Positions 46,126 to 57,217 of a stretch of 64,000 bases of DNA are shown here, in pieces (within the stretch, counting starts at the first letter, position 1; each line of letters opens with the position of its first letter). The notes under the pieces were generated by a model. That model had not been told where the DNA came from, ran no database searches, and saw only the letters and a program-made list of their open reading frames with translations. Origin of the DNA: Leptidea sinapis (Eukaryota; Arthropoda; Insecta; Lepidoptera; Pieridae); assembly GCF_905404315.1 (NCBI RefSeq), contig NC_066312.1, positions 16,975,001 through 17,039,000 on the forward strand, written 5' to 3'. Both the position numbers and the translations under genes were made by a program.

Positions 46126-47960
46126 TTTAATTCAGGAAATTGTAGGGAAATGTGTGTAATTGAAAGGTATTTTATAATATTGTGTAAATTAACATTATTT
46201 AGTTGCCTTTAACTGTTTTTTATGCTTCTTGTCAAATTACATAAAATGAATGTATTTGTCTGTTTATAACTAGTTACTACCAGGTTCAGAAGCAAGTTTA
46301 AGAATATATTATGTAGTATCTTTGCAATAACCAATTAGTTAACATAAATCAATGTAATTCTTACATCAAATTAGAGTTAATACTGTTTAGTTACAACAGT
46401 AGCAAAAACTATGGTTTATTAATCTAAGTTCTCAATGATATGAACAGAATAAGAAGTTTATGTTGAAGTGTGCCAATATATGATGTTAAGCAACTGTTCC
46501 TCTATCTATCCATCATCGATCACTGAACTTATTAAGTTTAATCAAAATAGTATTTGTAAAACTTGTTCATTGAAGTATCGTGATGGAAAATTGAGGTTTA
46601 GTGTCAGTGCGTCGTTTTGTATCTTTGCTGTATCAAAACCGTATATTGATAAATTACATTTTGTAGTTATATTTCGTTTATCGGACGATCTTAATGTGTG
46701 TATAAAAATGCGAAATGATTAATTTTTATAGCATTTATTAAACATTTTCACATAAAGGTAACATACAAAATTTACGTGATCAATAATTATTAATATTATA
46801 AATGTGTAGGTGGGCAGTAAATAATTTAAATAATTAGTTATAAAATACTGCCACGCCCAATAACTTATTACAATTAGGTGAAACATAAAACACAATTTAT
46901 TTTAAACAATGTCGTGCACTTAAAACAAACTAAGTTAAAGATCACTGTACGTTAAACTATGAAATCTCATTCAATTCGGATTTGTACTTGCAGAAAACAT
47001 TAGGTAAATATCGGCAGTGTTTGTCAAACATAGAGACGGGCAAGGCAAGAAATGCGTGCGTACTTTTTTGTATTTAATGCATCGCCAAAAAGGGCGCGAC
47101 CAACTCTACTAGGTTTCTTTGTCGGAGGGAAGTTGACAGCGGATATAACTATTGAAGTAACAGACTGCTACTAGCAACGATTAACTTTGCACCCTCGATA
47201 ACGGCCCTTAAATCGCGGCACCTACCAACGCTGAGCTTTATGTATACAACATCGTTATTTATAAATATCGCGGATAACGTGACACTGACAAAGTTAGTCG
47301 TAGCTGTTAGATGACTTTATATGGCGACGGAAAAAACAACAGCTTATGTGCAAACAGTTAGGTGTAGGCTTTTAAATGCCCTTTATATGCATTGTGCTAA
47401 AACAATGTTACATGCTTAAAACAATAATTGAAACCAGGACTCGATTAATTGATTTTTTTTTATAAAAGAAGTATTATTTTATGATTTTACTTTTAATATG
47501 TTGTCAAGCCCTGGTATCAATGATAGGTGTTACATTTGATTGTGTATGTGTATTTTAATTGATTAACATCATCAAAATTATAAATAATTGTATATAACAC
47601 AAAAAGCATGAAATGATATAAAATTTTCTGTTAATAAGGCCCATAAATAGTTAAATTAGCGCAGGCTTAACGTAAGAGTATTGGGTGAAAAATACATCTG
47701 GCGTTGTGCCAATATACAAGACTTGTATTTCACGTATGTGATAAATACCACAATATTCAATATCGAATACATTATTAAACATCGTAGCGGTAAAGCAAAA
47801 CAAAACAGTCATCGATTGTGTACGTGTTAATCACATGTTACGTGTACCCCAATTATACAGCTGCTTACGTCACACGAAGATCTGCTCTACACCCGCGTCG
47901 TCTGTCCTGTTCTGTTCTTAACGCTATAGTGGCGCCGCGATCTTATCGATCCGATGAAAG
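46126..47960 (-). promoter_or_regulatory. candidate internal promoter region upstream of an alternative first exon
   Basis: This stretch is richer in CpG and GC patches than the surrounding introns, for example around 47080-47240 and 47870-47960. It lies directly upstream, on the minus strand, of the candidate alternative first coding exon at 46045-46125. It holds a match to the MEF2 consensus (TTATTTATAA, 47255-47264) and E-boxes (CAGCTG 47858-47863; CACATG 47832-47837), motifs linked to muscle genes but common by chance in AT-rich DNA. I see no convincing TATA box tied to a start. This is a hypothesis, not a mapped promoter. Confidence 0.25.
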
Positions 47961-49675
47961 TTCTCGATTTTACAAATACAACCATATATTTTGAAATTAG
48001 TACACGTGAAGCCAATTTTAGGTGTCAATTATTGTATTGCGACATTAAAACTAATTCAAACTTTTATCTTTTAATATAAGAGGAAAATTACTACGAGTAA
48101 GCTGGTGCTTTAAAATAGGCAATGGGACTTCTATCATATTCTCTGGCCCTAACATCAGATTTATTACTATGTCAGTGACTGGCGTGTTATCTCATTATAA
48201 TATGTAGGTCTATTTTGTTTCGCTGATGTTAGAAAACTTCCTCAGATACCACCGCAAGAGTACGGTATTTGAATAATTAGTTCAAATACGAAAATCATGT
48301 CTTATTTTATAGAATTTTATCTGTAATATGCAGTATTTATTAATACAGATTGATAACTTTTTTTGTAAAAACCAAATAAATTATAAAATAAAATTATTTT
48401 GGTCAAAATTTCGACTTTTGGCTATGGTTGCTCACAAAAATGTGAGAAACAAGAATACTCGTAATCAAAAATAAAATCTAAAATGAAAGGAAAGAAAATA
48501 AACTAAATAAAAGTAAAGCAATTTAGACAAGAAAAAACAAGATATTAACATCCGCTTTGATCAGTAGAAGATTCGTAGAAGGTGAACTAATTATCATCAT
48601 AGAAAAAGAATTTGTTCTGTCGATAACTATTTTCCTAAGACGCACGAGGAGAAATAGATGTTTAGTGATTAGGAGGGCCTACTCAATAGAAAGTGATATT
48701 GCTGAGCCAGAGTTTGACAATTTATATTTTCTTACTCACTTTCATCTTGACTTGAAAGAAATATTTATTATTATAGTCATACTATATTCATATTGAGCAC
48801 TAATTGCAATTTTATTTAATGCTAGAACTTTTTTAAATATATTTCAATTATCTGACATCTGACAGTTTTTTTTACTGTCTAATAATTTATAATATTAATA
48901 TTCGTAATTAATTGTTACTTTCAGCAAACAATATTTATAGATACCAACATTTTATTTTTGGACCAAAAACAAAATGGTATCTCATATTATGTTACTCTCC
49001 TCTAAAAAATATACAATCTATAAAGTTTAGTTTATTAGTTCGCAGTTATTTATTTAAAAAAAATATATTTATAAGAAAGATATGATCAATATTTAGTTTG
49101 AATGATCACAATATTTTTTGCTCGTTTTGAGATACATAAAATTTTGAATATTAGTATATATTAAAATATAATAAATTTACTAAAACGTTGTCACCTGAAT
49201 ATAGTTTAACTGTTGCTCGCGAAAGCTCCTAGGATCGATAAAACCGCAGTGCTAATATAAATTTAAACTATTTACACAAAAAGCTTGTATGTACAGCATT
49301 GTTAGATGCATAATTCGCGCAAATAATTACGTAGTTAATTGTATACTGTTGAGTTCACTTTGATGATGTTAGAGTGAACTTGGTATATTGATGTCTGGAT
49401 TCTGTACAATTTTGATGTCTGATGTGATAGATGAATATTTATGAATGCAAGTGGTAACAGTCTATGTGTCATATAATCACGACTTGACGAGAGTCTGAAA
49501 AGCGGGCGGAATCGTTACTGCGGTAACCGCTACGATTGAATGTGATCTTAAAATCGCTTGTCAACTAAGTTACAATTTTGTAGTTTTCACCCGACCTCGT
49601 TTATATAGATATGGAACAAAGAAACTCTACAATCATTAATGGATTAAAAGTGCGCGACGCGCTCGCTGCCTGTAT
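47961..49675. other. possible 3' UTR of the kettin-only isoform, then unassigned sequence
   Basis: Downstream (minus strand) of the kettin read-through stop. AATAAA-type hexamers lie at 49049-49054 and 49031-49036, which would give a 3' UTR of about 650 bases. Otherwise AT-rich without features; the open frame at 48557-48796 (+) has no recognisable match. Confidence 0.4.
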
Positions 49676-49816
49676 CTATGCCTTACTTTTGACGACAAGT
49701 TTAGCAGACGTCTCCACTTGTCCGGTGGCCGTTGTAGCACGACACGTGTACACTCCGGTGTCCTCTTCGTAAGTGCTACCAATTAACAACACTGCATTAT
49801 TGCCCTCATGGATCAT
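49676..49816 (-). CDS. sls: sls/kettin exon: last kettin Ig half, with a read-through stop
   Basis: The acceptor (ATTTCAG) precedes 49816. The exon encodes MIHEGNNAVLLIGSTYEE, then DTGVYTCRATTATGQVETS and AKLVVK, completing the Ig begun in the 50094-51420 exon. Two endings are possible. A good donor (A|GTAAGG) at 49687 leaves phase 1, which fits the PEVK exon acceptor at 32762. Without splicing, the frame adds Ser-Lys-Ala and stops (TAG, 49676-49678), giving a kettin-only C-terminus. Kettin is known as a shorter product of sls, so intron retention with its own 3' end is plausible. AATAAA-type hexamers occur on this strand at 49049-49054 and 49031-49036. The polyadenylation assignment is inference. 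Confidence 0.85.
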   Translation of the reverse strand: MIHEGNNAVLLIGSTYEEDTGVYTCRATTATGQVETSAKLVVKSKA

Positions 49817-50093
49817 CTGAAATATTTATAACACATTTTAAAATAATATGATACGTAATTTAATCAGAAAGCGTTTAGAACCCGTGAATGCAAAATATGA
49901 AACGAATTTTTCATAACCTACACTAAGTAGGGTTCAACCTTCTTCTACTTTTATTCAGATTAGGATTGTATTGTCTTTTCATAGAAAAATATTTTAACTG
50001 ACAGGAATGTAGACTAAGTAATAGCATCAAATACTTGTTGACATTAATAATCTCTTTATAATAGTAGTTGATGGTAAATACATTGTTACTTAC

Positions 50094-51420
50094 TTGGAAA
50101 TCTGGTGTTGATGGAATAAGACAACCCTCTCGTAACCATTGAATTGTTGGCGTTATTTTGCTCGTGATTTGAGTCTTGAACTGTGCTGGTTGGCCTTCGA
50201 AGACAACGACATCTCGCAGCTGAGTTAAGGAGGGTAAGTTATCAGCTTGATCTGGCTGCAACACCTTAAGTTTCGCAGCAACTGTAACTCTGCCAGCAGA
50301 ATTATATGCAACACAGCGATAGTCACCCTCATCTTCTGGGAAAGCTTCAGATATACGAAGTGTATAATCGTCCGCAGAACTGGACATTTGGAAATATTTT
50401 GACCGTTTTATCAATTTATCGCCTTTGTACCATTGCACTGTTGGTGTTGGTTTACCAATTATTTTGCAACTAAAATCAATCGCTTGTCCTTCAGTAACTG
50501 AACGATCTTTCAACGGCTCAATTACTTCTGGTGGTGCATTAGCAGCTTTAGTATGCTGTTTTGGCTTTTCTTTAGTAGCCGGAGCAGTAACAGTACATTC
50601 AGCATCACACCTGGCTTCACCAGCATTATTAATTGCAACACACTCATATTTTCCAGAATCTTGTGGATATGCTTCAAGAATAAGGAGTGTGTAGGTTCCG
50701 TCTTCTTCAAGAATCTTATTTCTAATATCTGGTTGTACTTTCTTACCATTTTTCAGCCAGTAGACATCAATTGGTTTCGTTCCTGTTACTTTAGTGTCTA
50801 ATCTTACGAGCTGACCAGCGATAACATTAACACTTTGAGCCGTCAATGTGAAGCTAGGTGGCGCTGCTCCACCTCTACCTTGGCGTCTACGTTCCTCTAC
50901 GACTAAGTTAGCACTACATTTTGCAGTTCCACCCCTATTCTCAGCCACCGCAGCAAATACAGCGGAATCTTCGACAAATACTTGTCTTATTATTATTATG
51001 GATTTGGTTCCAAAAGTGTGTATTTGGAAATCAGGAGAGTTATTGATTGGGAAGTTCTCTCGATACCATTTAATTGTTGGTAACGGTTCACCATCAAATT
51101 CGACCTCAAATCTTGCTTGTTCATGTTCGAATACCCGACAAGGTTGCATCTTTTTAGTGAATACGGGTGGTATGCTTGGCTTCACTGGGCCCTCAACAAC
51201 TCGTTCCTGTGTTTGAGCTTTGTGTTCAACCTCAGTTGTTTCAGTGGATGTGATTTTGCGAGTGATTTCAGTATCGCCGACTACTTCCTTTTGTATTTGC
51301 TTCTGCTTGGCTACATGAACCTCCTTGCCATGAACAGTTGATTCGGATGGGCCAGGAAGTCTAGGTTTCTGAATTTTTTTATGAACAGTTTGTTTTTCAT
51401 TGACTTCCTCCGTTTGTTCT
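50094..51420 (-). CDS. sls: sls/kettin exon: charged lead-in and three and a half C-terminal Ig domains
   Basis: A 1,327-base exon (phase 2 in, phase 0 out; donor CAA|GTAAGT). After about 70 charged residues (EQTEEVNEKQTVHKK… TETTEVEHKAQTQE) come complete Ig domains starting near PPVFTKKMQPCRV, PPSFTLTAQSVNV and PPEVIEPLKDRS. The N-half of a fourth (LPSLTQLRDVVVFEGQPAQF) ends at TPDFQ. The tryptophans (IKWYREN, VYWLKNG, VQWYKGD, IQWLREG) and DxGxYxC signatures (GKYECVAIN, GDYRCVAYN) are visible. These Igs are joined by short linkers, unlike the upstream repeats. The residues after DFQ in the open frame (VSNNVFTINYYY…) are intron. Confidence 0.93.
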
Positions 51421-51584
51421 CTGTAAAAATGCATGTTTTTCATGAGCATATTATGGTTAAGTTAAAGTATTGAATAAAATGCATATTATGTACTTTTGGT
51501 TAAGTGGTTTTAGTTTTGTACGCTAAGAAATATAAATAGATATTAATATTTTACATTGAATAAGTATTTAAAAAATCAACTTAC

Positions 51585-51915
51585 AGATTGTCTTGATATT
51601 GTTGCGCCATACTTTTTGCAAGGGAAGAGCTAGCAACCTTTTCACCAGGGATAGCATACTGGTGTGAAGACTCTCGAAGCCGACTTTCCTTAACAATTTG
51701 TTCATTTTCAAGCTCTTGAAGTTTATTGTAATAGTCTTCACCCTTCTTCCTCTTTACAGCGTGTTGCCATTCTGTTTCAGGCTCTTTAATTACCTTCGCT
51801 TTCAACTCGGGTCTGTGATCAATAACTCCCTTGCGTTGCACAGTTTGTCTCTCTTCAAAAGTTTTTTCTAATTCAGTATCAGAGCGCTGATATTGTGTGG
51901 TTTCATCGTACCAAG
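51585..51915 (-). CDS. sls: sls/kettin exon: charged, non-Ig spacer
   Basis: A 331-base exon (phase 1 in, phase 2 out; donor GTAAGT). It encodes about 110 residues with no Ig fold: WYDETTQYQRSDTELEKTFE near the start, then ELKAKVIKEPETEWQHAVKR, YYNKLQELENEQIVKESRLR and SSSLAKSMAQQYQDN. It is rich in Glu, Lys, Gln and Arg with short heptad-like stretches, so it may be helical. It separates the linker-type Ig repeats from the C-terminal Ig cluster. Its coding status rests on phase matching both neighbours and clean GT-AG sites. Confidence 0.85.
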
Positions 51916-52268
51916 CTGCGTATTAAATAAATAAATTAAAATATTGTTGAAAATTGATAGCTACATACAAATTAAAAACATACCTCTCAAAGATTCCGAT
52001 GCAAAGCCGGTGGAAGCATTGGTTTGACGGCAGTTCGGCGCAGCAGGTAAGGAGGTGATAGGGAGGAAGCTTAGGAAATGTTTGTGCTAAGCAGTAATTA
52101 TAGTTTGCGTGATATTTGTGCCATTGTATTAGTGTAGGTAAGTAAAATAGCGGTAGTATATAGAAATCTTATTCATTAAGATATCTTGTTTTAAGCGTTC
52201 TCAATTGCATTAAGCGTTTTGTGATTTCACTCTGATCGTGTATCTTGTTTTCAATGTAAAGTACTTAC

Positions 52269-52455
52269 GTCTTGGCGCATTTTTCAATACGCTTCTATAA
52301 TCATCGTGTCTCGGAATGACTTTCAATTCGGTCGTAGCTAATGCCTCGCCAACAGAACTTCTAGCGATTACTTCGATTTTTCCAGTGTCGTATTGTCTAG
52401 TTTTAGGTATATCGAAGTGATACATTCCATCATAAGTTAATTTATATCTGGAGCC
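52269..52455 (-). CDS. sls: sls/kettin exon: Ig C-half
   Basis: A 187-base exon (phase 0 in, phase 1 out; donor GTAAGT). It encodes GSRYKLTYDGMYHFDIPKTR, then IEVIARSSVGEALATTELKVIPRH, then DDYRSVLKNAPR. The usual Tyr-x-Cys of the F strand is replaced by IEVIA, so this Ig domain (with 53274-53445) has lost its canonical F-strand Cys. The exon ends in a charged tail that leads into the disordered segment of the next exon. Confidence 0.88.
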
Positions 52456-53273
52456 CTATAATCAGACATATTTTTTATACAAAGTTTTCTTAGAATCATA
52501 GCATTTTCTCTTAAAATAGCTGTGAGAAGAAATTGTTTAAATCATTTAAATGAAATAAAAGAACTGTACTGAACCTCTTGTCTGAAAAATATTGTGCTTT
52601 AGACAATTCTCAAACATATATGGATTTTCAGTGACTTTACAATATAGCTTTTTTGTGATGTAAAAGTCAATGTACAAATTTCGGTGCGAGCATTGAAATT
52701 GTGAAGCCAATTTAAACAATCAAAATGATGAAATAAGATACTTTAAAGTTATTTAAATGCATCTATATAATTAAAGTGTTGAAAATAAATTTAAATTTAT
52801 TTAACAGATAAGATCAGATAACAGAAAGACTAGTCATAATAACACGTGAGCTACTCATGATGTTCAAAGAAAGTATAATTCAAAATAGGTAGAGCCTCTT
52901 GCTGTTAAGCAACGAATGAAAACAGGCCAGGTTCCATTGCTTTAGTGTGCATGACAACAACAGTATGCCGCTAATTTTTCAACGAGTTCACAGCTGTCAC
53001 AGTCTATTTAGACACAAGTTGAAAATGTGTTATGCTACACGAAAAATGACTTTTCGAGAATTGGCAGTCATTACTGTGGGCTTTTTTGCTGAAGCTCTGT
53101 AAACTAAAATAAGGAGTTATATTATATTATTCTGTCAGTATTTGTTACTTCATCGTGGTCGAATAACGTCACAATACTGTATACAAGTATGTCGATTGGG
53201 TTACTTATCACGTACCTATATCATTAATTGCAACATCAAACAACTTAAAAAGATGATTATAAAATATACATAC
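52456..53273. other. intron sequence, nothing clear
   Basis: An 818-bp AT-rich intron splitting an Ig domain; no element recognised. The 353-bp intron at 51916-52268 is likewise plain. Confidence 0.6.
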
Positions 53274-53445
53274 GTTGACAATAGTGTTTCCGTTGATAAG
53301 CCACATGACACGAGGCTTAGGATGTCCTGTAACGCGACAGCAGAATCTTGCCCATTCTCCTTCTTCCACGGTCATTGGTTCGGGATAGCTCATAAATGTT
53401 GGCTTAGCACGGTCTTTCACTGCTTCTGAAGGTTGATCTGGTAAC
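53274..53445 (-). CDS. sls: sls/kettin exon: Ig N-half
   Basis: A 172-base exon (phase 2 in, phase 0 out; donor GTATGT). It encodes LPDQPSEAVKDRAKPTFM followed by an Ig N-half with VEEGEWARFCCRVTGHPKP and VMWLINGNTIVN. The core tryptophan and GHPKP turn resemble classical titin/kettin Ig more than the DPxLK type of the repeats upstream. A 3-kb transposon-bearing intron separates it from the preceding exon. Confidence 0.9.
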
Positions 53446-53845
53446 CTTTTAATACAACAAATTTATATAAATTTATAATAGCTCCATAAAGTTATACGGA
53501 AATCAACAGAATGTTAGCTTTCTGGGTATTAGTATAGTAAGATCCCAATGCTAATTGCTGATCCCAATTTAAAAATACATATAAATTGATATTAGGGTTT
53601 ACATTGTTATTTTTTAAGAAAAGGTCTAAAATCTAATGAAAAAAATTAAAATCTATCTAAAGAGAGAGAGTGTCAGGTTCAAGATTTTGTAAGCATTATC
53701 AATAGTTCCTTTTACTGGCTCTTTAAATTGCTTTGATTTATTTTTAACATAGATGATAGTTTTATAAATATATTTCTAGAAAATATATACACAACAATAA
53801 CCACTATATATTAGTTTAATATTAGCTCACCCGACAAACGAATTC

Positions 53846-55830
53846 AATTCAAATTCAAATTCAAATATTTTTATTCATAATAGGATTTAAAATCACTTAT
53901 TGAACGTCAAAATCTACCACCCATTCAAAAGAGACTGCCTCAGACCTGAGAAGAATGGGCGCAAGAAACTCAGCGGGCTTTTTTTTAAATATAAAATATG
54001 GATTACAATGTAATATCGTACAATAAACATTTATAATTAAAGAGCCTGAGGGTGTTCGCTTTATTCCCAGTCCGTGGTGTCATTAAGAATATCGTTTATG
54101 CTATAATAACCTTTCCCACACAAACGTTTTTTAACAATTCTTTTAAATTTCGTAACACATTTGTTTTGTACATTTTCTGGGATCATATTGTAGAAGCATA
54201 TACATCGCCCAACAAAAGACTTACTAACTCGACCCAACCGAGTAGTAGGCATAACAAGTTTATGTTTGTTCCTCGTGTTAACATTATGAATGTCACAGTT
54301 TCTAGAAAATTCCTCAATGTGCTTATGAACATACAAAACATTATCGAAAATGTATTGAGAAGCAACAGTCAAAATGTTTATTTCTTTAAATTTTTCTCTT
54401 AATGATTCTTTAGGACCTAGGTTATAAATCGCGCGAATAGCCCTCTTCTGCAGCACAAAGATAGTATTAATATCGGCCGCACTGCCCCATAACAATATAC
54501 CATAGGACATAATACTATGAAAATAACTAAAGTATACTAATCTCGCCGTATCTATGTCAGTTAACCGTCTAATTTTCTTAACCGCATATGCTGCAGAACT
54601 AAGCCTATTCGCCAATCCTTCAATATGGGGGCCCCACTGCAGATTCCACTGGTTTTACCACCTCTCCATTTAATAAAATATTCGCATCTACATTTTTGAC
54701 ATTTGGCGCGGTGAATTTAATATATTTGGTTTAATGATTATTTAACAATAAGTTATTGGCGCTAAACCAGTACACGATGTCAGATAGAGCATTGTTTACT
54801 TCGTCATACAAAACTTCGCTTCGTTTCACTTTGAATATAAGTGAAGTGTCATTCGCAAACAATACCACCTTGTGTTTTTTTTATACAAGGTTAGGTAGAT
54901 CATTTATATAAATTAGGAAGAGGAAGGGTCCAAGAATAGACCCTTGTGGTACCCCCATACCGAGAAGAGTCCCGGGAGATCTCCTGCCATTCACCTCGAC
55001 CCTCTGAATCCTATTATTTAAATATGAGATCAGAAGATCGAGTGCAGATCCTCTTATACCATAGTGGCACAGCTTCCTAACCAGCGTTGAATGCTGAACA
55101 CAATCAAAAGCCTTAGATAAATCACAGAAGATACCAAGTGCATTCTGTGATTCCTTCCAGGCCTCAAAAATATTCCTGATGAGTTCAACACCTGCATCCG
55201 TAGTCGAGCGTCCCCTAGTAAAGCCAAATTGCTTTATATGAAGTAACTTATAAGTGTTAAAGTGAGTAAGCATTTGGCTTAAAATAATTTTTTCAAAAAT
55301 TTTACATTAAATAAAATTTTTAAATTAAAAACTAGTGCTAGATATGGTGCTATGACGTCAATAACAGAACTTATTATTTTTGCAGATATGCCCCATATAT
55401 CAGCAGTTTTTTTTATTTCTAAGGATCTGAAAGTTTTAATTATTTCTGCTGGGCTAACAACTGAATTTGAAATTTTGTTTACATTCCTTAACATTTTTCA
55501 AAAGAAGTGACTCGGCAACACTGGTGGAGGAGACAAGGGTGCTTGAGATGGAAACTAGAATGTCAGAAAAAAAATTCTCAAAAACAGAAGCTACTTCCTG
55601 CTCAGAGTGGATTTTTGTATTGTTTATTATTAGATTATATTCAGTTGTAGTCTTTCGCTCTTCCAGATTCCCAATTAATAACTTTCCAAGTCATTTTTAT
55701 TTTATTTGAAGCATTTTTAATTATTTCTTTAATATGCATTGACTTAGCAATAGTACATACTTTCTTAAATAATTTTGAATATGTTTTCACATATACAAGG
55801 AAAGATACATCATGATTACATGATGATCAC
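53846..55830 (-). mobile_element. jockey-like non-LTR retrotransposon, 5'-truncated and decayed
   Basis: The element reads on the minus strand. Its 3' end carries an (AAATTTG/TTGAA)-like tail, seen as AATTCAAATTCAAATTC at 53850-53870. The 3' UTR includes AAGCCCGCTGAGTTTCTTGC (53955-53985 region). ORF2 pieces lie at 55500-55800 (KMTWK… pre-RT), 55279-55494 (SPAEIIKTFRSLEIKKTADI), 54881-55273 and 54061-54615. It is missing the endonuclease half. Confidence 0.82.
54061..55494 (-). pseudogene. jockey-like reverse transcriptase, interrupted
   Basis: The RT palm is well kept: FGFTRGRSTTDAGVELIRNI, IFCDLSKAFDCVQHSTLVRK, RIQRVEVNG and GVPQGSILGPFLFLIYINDL. A stop falls after DLPNLV near 54881. The catalytic box just beyond reads FANDTS (54848-54859) where jockey-type elements have FADD, so a catalytic Asp is replaced by Asn. 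The C-terminal region follows with ANRLSSAAYAVKKIRRLTDI, LLWGSAADINTIFVLQKRAI and IPENVQNKCVTKFKRIVKK, ending NDTTDWE. It lies within an sls intron in the same orientation as sls. Confidence 0.85.
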
Positions 55831-55944
55831 TCACTATATAGTTCATATAACTGTTGTCTGCTCCTATGAATACCAGCTGTTGCCCAGTTGTTAAATGACA
55901 AGAGACCACCCGAGTTGACTGTCTTTGAAGTAAATAAATCTATA

Positions 55945-56216
55945 TAATACTAGCTGACCCAGCAAACGTTGCATTGCCGATATTAAAATCGCGATACAAA
56001 AGTAACTGTTGATCGTAGATGGGTGAAAATTTGAAGTTGTATGTATTTTTAAAAAAAAATTCGTATGGACCACCCTTAACATTTAGGGGGATGAAAAATG
56101 TTGTCCGATTCTCAGACCTACCCAATATGCACTCAAAATTTCATGAGAATCGGTCAAGCCGTTTCGGAGGAGTTCAATGTTTAACACCAAGACACGAGAA
56201 TTTTATATATTAGATA
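55945..56216 (-). mobile_element. Helitron-like non-autonomous element
   Basis: Read on the minus strand it begins TATCTAATATATAAAATTCTCGTGTC and ends TGGGTCAGCTAGTATT (plus: AATACTAGCTGACCCA at 55946-55962), matching the CTAGT 3'-end rule. The internal block AACTTCAAATTTTCACCCAT is shared with 39265-39290. It holds no coding sequence. Confidence 0.55.
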
Positions 56217-56409
56217 GATATGAAGATAAGCAATCCTAAATATCATTATGTGTCAGTTTAATTTATATTGGATAATATAAAAAAGATATTATTCTTAACG
56301 TAGGATGGAAACCACTGCTATGTTTTTAAATAAGAGATAGAATAGGAAATTTACATCTCTAAGAAGTAAAATAATAAGTATAGAAATAAAATATATGTTT
56401 TATACATAC

Positions 56410-56641
56410 GCTTGCCAAGATGCTTCCATTTCTCTGATCTTTTCAATACTCTTCATATGTTTAGGTAATTGCGAATCATATACAATTCCTGGTTTTCCTG
56501 TTGCCTTAATCTCAGCTCTGGTCTCATCCATGCCGTACAAATTCGTGGCCCGACAAAGGTACTCTCCACTATCCTCGGGATAAACCCAGCCGAAATTCAT
56601 AGCAACATAACCAAAATCGTATATAGGTGTAAACCGTGTCT
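56410..56641 (-). CDS. sls: sls/kettin exon: Ig C-half plus linker
   Basis: A 232-base exon (phase 1 in, phase 2 out; donor GTATGT). It encodes KTRFTPIYDFGYVAMNF, then DSGEYLCRATNLYG, then the linker ending SQLPKHMKSIEKIREMEAS. This is the last module in the window with the classic long linker. The serine/glycine usually seen before RF is Lys-Thr here. Splicing to the next exon restores an Ala codon and runs into LPDQPSEAVKDRAKP. Confidence 0.9.
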
Positions 56642-56929
56642 CTGTAAAAATATTTAATGATAATTATTATAAAAAGGTTATTTTACAGAGATTGTAAATA
56701 TGCACCCACATCTTTATTCAATTGAAAGAACTCGAACGAGTAAAAAATAATTTTCGGTTGTTGTAGATCCGAATCCATATTCATATTATTATATCGTTTC
56801 TCAAGTTAGTGATGTGCATTTTCATATATAGGTAAGCTGGTAAGATATAAATACTTTAAATACCCGATTGAGATGTACATTTTTGGGTCGTAAATCTAAG
56901 GTGCATTGCTGAACATTAAAGTTACTTAC

Positions 56930-57217
56930 TGTGCAATAAAGGTTTTCCATTGAAGAACCATTCGACTTTCATGTTAGGGTCGCCAACTGGAGCCAACTGA
57001 CAATCAAACTTAGTGCTGTGCATCTCAACAAGATTTGTTTGACTTTGGATCTGAGTAACAAATCGTGGTGGCTGTTTTTTATCCGCATCGTAAAGATCTT
57101 CTTCGGTGAGGAAACTCTCTGACATATATCTTTTGATGGTAGCCTCCATTTGGGTCAAGGCTTCTGATTTCTTCATTCCCTTTGGTACTTGATTTTGTAG
57201 AATGATATCCGGTAAAC
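56930..57217 (-). CDS. sls: sls/kettin exon: linker plus Ig N-half
   Basis: A 288-base exon with phase 1 at both ends (acceptor CATATAG, donor GTAAGT). It encodes LPDIILQNQVPKGMKKSEA, which is a kettin linker, then an Ig N-half from PPRFVTQIQSQTN to VEWFFNGKPLLH. The Ser codon at its start is split with the preceding exon. The second half of the domain is in the exon at 56410-56641. A short open frame starting at MKK misses the first 13 codons of the exon. Confidence 0.9.

Noticed and set aside
48557..48796. 79-residue plus-strand open frame
   Set aside because: No recognisable domain, lies between sls features in AT-rich DNA; treated as chance.
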